DNA from: Oceanobacillus halotolerans
GTDB taxonomy: Bacteria > Bacillota > Bacilli > Bacillales > Amphibacillaceae
NCBI RefSeq assembly: GCF_010993955.1
Contig: NZ_WIXL01000001.1
Span: 97,317-161,316, forward strand
DNA length: 64,000 nucleotides
Reading direction: 5' to 3'
Shown: positions 62,207-64,000 of the stretch, piece after piece
Position numbering within the stretch: position 1 is the stretch's first letter
Layout of the letters: every line of letters begins with the position of its first letter
Made by a program: the position numbers and the translations under genes
The notes under the pieces: generated by a model
Told to the model about the DNA's origin: nothing
What the model saw: only the letters and a program-made list of their open reading frames with translations
Databases searched by the model: none

Positions 62207-62422
62207 ATGAAGACAAATAATTTTGGGATAAAGAGTATATACCGCAGTTTTTCCATTTGTTTAATAATGCTTTTGTCTTTAGCTGTCCTTGATGTATATA
62301 TATTCCCTGACAAAACAATACTATCAGAGATACTAATTATTGTATTGACTTGCATTTTAATGATTTTATTAATAGTTCCGAGTTGGGTATATGTATTAAA
62401 ACGAATGAAGCAAAACAATTAA
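62207..62422 (+). CDS. Unknown 71-residue membrane protein
   Basis: Protein with two transmembrane helices (about 18-37, SICLIMLLSLAVLDVYIF; 42-63, EILIIVLTCILMILLIV) and a basic C-terminal tail (KRMKQNN). No family recognised. ATG behind AATGGAGG. A terminator follows 24 bases after the stop. Confidence 0.65.
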   Translation: MKTNNFGIKSIYRSFSICLIMLLSLAVLDVYIFPDKTILSEILIIVLTCILMILLIVPSWVYVLKRMKQNN

Positions 62423-62445
62423 ATAATAGGGTGCAAGAGTTAAAC

Positions 62446-62475
62446 AAGGTGATCCTTCAAATTGATCACCTTTTC
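62446..62475 (+). terminator. Terminator
   Basis: AAGGTGATC pairs with GATCACCTT, followed by TTCC; ends the 71-residue membrane-protein gene. Confidence 0.7.
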
Positions 62476-62576
62476 CTTATGGTTAAAATTCTAATTTTAT
62501 TTTTGGAATATTATGTTAGTATTGAGGTAAAGTTATTAAGCTAACGGAGCAGTTTAGTGTAAGAAGGATTGTAAAA

Positions 62577-62617
62577 AACACAGAACGATTTCCTAATAAA
62601 AGAATCCGTTCTGTGTT
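62577..62617 (-). terminator. Terminator of the leftward membrane-protein/regulator operon
   Basis: AACACAGAACGATT pairs with AATCCGTTCTGTGTT; read leftwards it is followed by TTTTTTAC. It lies about 15 bases beyond the stop at 62632. Confidence 0.75.
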
Positions 62618-62631
62618 AACAATTAAATGAA

Positions 62632-63021
62632 CTAGATGATTTTCGAGTAGATGACCATAGTTCCTGGAATAGTAATTATCATGATACAAAAAAGTACAAT
62701 TAGTACCTGTGTTGCATCTAATGCCAAGAATCCAAAAGAACCTGTTGCTAAAAATAAAACTAATATTGTGGCAAAAAGAACAAAGTAATTTATGGTCATT
62801 GATTTCCCTATAATTTCTTTTGCTCGTTCATCTTTAGGGAAGATGTGAGGTGATAAATATGCTAAAAGCAACTGACTAATTCCCAGTGCAAGTAACATTA
62901 TTGCATCAGGAAATTCACCTTTTATTATGTCTCCATAGTTTAAATAGACACCCATTATAGTCAATAAAACTCCTGTACATAAATAGATGATTCGATTTTC
63001 TTTTGACTTATTACTTGCCAT
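62632..63021 (-). CDS. Four-helix membrane protein encoded with an XRE regulator
   Basis: Membrane protein of 129 residues with four hydrophobic helices and a hydrophilic loop IFPKDERAKEIIGKSM between the second and third. This layout is common for small DUF-type permease-like proteins whose gene is coupled to a short Cro/CI-type regulator. Function is unknown. The ATG has GAGGAGG upstream, inside the end of the regulator gene, and only two bases separate the two coding regions, so they are translationally coupled. Confidence 0.65.
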   Translation of the reverse strand: MASNKSKENRIIYLCTGVLLTIMGVYLNYGDIIKGEFPDAIMLLALGISQLLLAYLSPHIFPKDERAKEIIGKSMTINYFVLFATILVLFLATGSFGFLALDATQVLIVLFCIMIITIPGTMVIYSKII

Positions 63022-63023
63022 AG

Positions 63024-63221
63024 TTATTCCTCCTCATAGATAAAAATTTCTTCAATTTTACAGTTAAAAACTCTTGCTAGCTTAAAAGCTAAAGTAATTG
63101 AAGGATTGTACCGTCCTTTTTCTAGTGAAATAATCGTTTGTCTTGATACATCTAATCGTTCTGCCAATTCATCTTGAGTAAAACTATGTTTTGACCGCAT
63201 AGACTTAATATTATTTTTCAC
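63024..63221 (-). CDS. XRE-family (Cro/CI type) transcriptional regulator
   Basis: Protein of 65 residues that is almost only a helix-turn-helix domain: FTQDELAERLDVSRQTIISL (about residues 14-33) and EKGRYNPSITLAFKLARVFN. Such short regulators, with IEEIFIYEEE at the C-terminus, usually repress their own operon; the coupled membrane protein is the probable target. The promoter region to the right has a possible -35 TTGACT, a 17-base spacer and TAAAGT, read leftwards, overlapped by TTAAGTTAACTTGACGTTAAG, a TTAA-rich inverted repeat that may be the operator. GTG start. Confidence 0.85.
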   Translation of the reverse strand: MKNNIKSMRSKHSFTQDELAERLDVSRQTIISLEKGRYNPSITLAFKLARVFNCKIEEIFIYEEE

Positions 63222-63440
63222 AATATCACCACACTCATGTTAAGTTAACTTGACGTTAAGTACACTTTACACTGAATTTAAGTATAAGTCAAGCTAGCTT
63301 TACATTGTTATTAAGCTAACGGGTGGCTTATCTGGAATAAGAAATTTAGACTTTATTGTGTTAAAGGGCAGGATTATTGAATAAGGATTATGGATTTTTA
63401 TGGTGAAATATCCAATTATATAAAAGATAGGGGGATTATT

Positions 63441-63974
63441 TTGAGGAGGATTTTAAAAATTTCAACAATAATTTCAACTATAATTATGTTTTTAATTTTA
63501 ATAGGATGTGAACCCTTAGCGAAGGGAACGATGGATTTCTATGAAAGCACAGAGAGTATTGACCTCTCTGGTGAGAATATCAATTCTATATCAATAAATT
63601 CAAATAAGAACGATGTAATAAATGCTTTTGAAAATCCAACTGATGTCGAAGTAATAGAAAATCCAAAGTCAAAATATTTAAGTTACGATGGGATAGAGTT
63701 TGGTTTTATAGAAGACAGGGTTATTCGATTATTCATTCGAAGAGAACACAAAAACTCCAAAATATATGAAACTTCAAAAGAAATTAAAATTGGGGATACG
63801 AAAGAAAAGGTTATTAAAGAATATGGTGAGAACTATTATGAAAGAGTTCAAGATGGCTTAGATACGGTTGGATATTTTGATAAAGATAATATGATAAATG
63901 TAGAGTTTGGGTTTTATAAAAATAAAGTTATAGCCGTTATTATTCAGAAAATTGGATGGAGAGAAGATAATTAA
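63441..63974 (+). CDS. Putative lipoprotein of about 177 residues
   Basis: Signal peptide with a lipobox: the basic start MRRILK, a hydrophobic core (ISTIISTIIMFLIL) and LIGC at the cleavage site, then a mature domain rich in Asn, Lys and Glu. Two similar blocks in the mature part (INSISINSNKNDVINAFENP and TSKEIKIGDTKEKVIKEYGE) suggest a tandem SmpA/BamE-like or PepSY-like fold, but neither is certain. The TTG at 63441 follows AGGGGGATTATT; an earlier frame start (63390) lies before the ribosome site. Only 26 bases remain to the window edge. Confidence 0.7.
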   Translation: MRRILKISTIISTIIMFLILIGCEPLAKGTMDFYESTESIDLSGENINSISINSNKNDVINAFENPTDVEVIENPKSKYLSYDGIEFGFIEDRVIRLFIRREHKNSKIYETSKEIKIGDTKEKVIKEYGENYYERVQDGLDTVGYFDKDNMINVEFGFYKNKVIAVIIQKIGWREDN

Positions 63975-64000
63975 GCTAAACCAGCTAATAGTTTGTCAAT

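Noticed and set aside
62350-62544. 64-residue ORF overlapping the 71-residue membrane protein
   Set aside because: Runs through the terminator at 62446 and lacks a ribosome site.

Overview
The window looks like chromosome from a low-GC, spore-forming Firmicute of the family Bacillaceae, probably a halotolerant Oceanobacillus/Virgibacillus-like lineage. This rests on gene content: the walK-walH-walI-walJ operon followed by an HtrA-type protease, rlmH, des-desK-desR, two tRNA-hydroxylation U32 proteins, a YpjP-like protein and DUF3231/DUF2935 proteins. Ribosome binding sites are strong (GGAGG type) and TTG/GTG starts are frequent. No rRNA, tRNA or CRISPR array was found.

Layout. 1-5.9 kb: 3' part of the essential WalRK operon (truncated walK at the left edge) and an HtrA protease. 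5.9-6.05 kb: a compact cluster of DnaA-box-like 9-mers. 6.1-20.6 kb: ordinary metabolic and envelope genes (DoxX-like protein, ABC exporter, formate/nitrite channel, pterin dehydratase, HD-GYP protein, CDGSH protein), a large LysM/Ig-like/GH18 wall hydrolase, three ferritin-like-helical DUF proteins, and rlmH. 20.7-32.2 kb: an AT-rich defence island immediately downstream of rlmH. It holds two unknown small genes, a Gabija pair (GajA OLD nuclease and GajB UvrD-like helicase), one unknown gene, and a LlaJI-type restriction-modification locus. That locus has McrC-like and McrB-like genes on the minus strand, facing a ribbon-helix-helix candidate regulator, two C5-cytosine methyltransferases and a small zinc-ribbon ORF on the plus strand. 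The second methyltransferase carries an N-terminal extension with an endonuclease-III-type Cx6Cx2Cx5C iron-sulfur motif. The island ends at a winged-helix gene that has lost its 5' end against an amidohydrolase. 34-36 kb adds an unknown gene and an Mrr-like endonuclease. 36.4-64 kb is chromosomal backbone: a uracil-DNA-glycosylase-fold protein, the des-desK-desR cold/membrane-fluidity module with a DesR-like operator, membrane proteins, a CorC/CNNM protein, a K+/H+ antiporter, a TraB protein, a sirtuin, htpG, yrrN-yrrO, a PAS-GGDEF-EAL protein, ypjP, and an XRE regulator/membrane protein pair.

A second theme is repetitive intergenic DNA. At least six families recur: (A) GC-richer cruciform-like elements near 4.1, 8.5 and 53.6 kb; (B) an inverted pair at 36.1 and 43.5 kb; (C) elements starting AAGTAGTTCCG at 17.7, 19.1 (inverted), 52.0, 58.3 and 61.9 kb; (D) elements at 52.1, 53.1 and 55.9 kb; (E) four copies of a ~155-bp structured element at 10.1, 51.4, 52.8 and 53.4 kb, one of which supplies the last codons and stop of a membrane-protein gene; (F) two arrays, each of seven 21-bp units, in opposite orientation at 33.9 and 48.7 kb.

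All functions are read from motifs and remembered family features, with no database search. Gene starts were often moved to the codon best placed behind a ribosome binding site.
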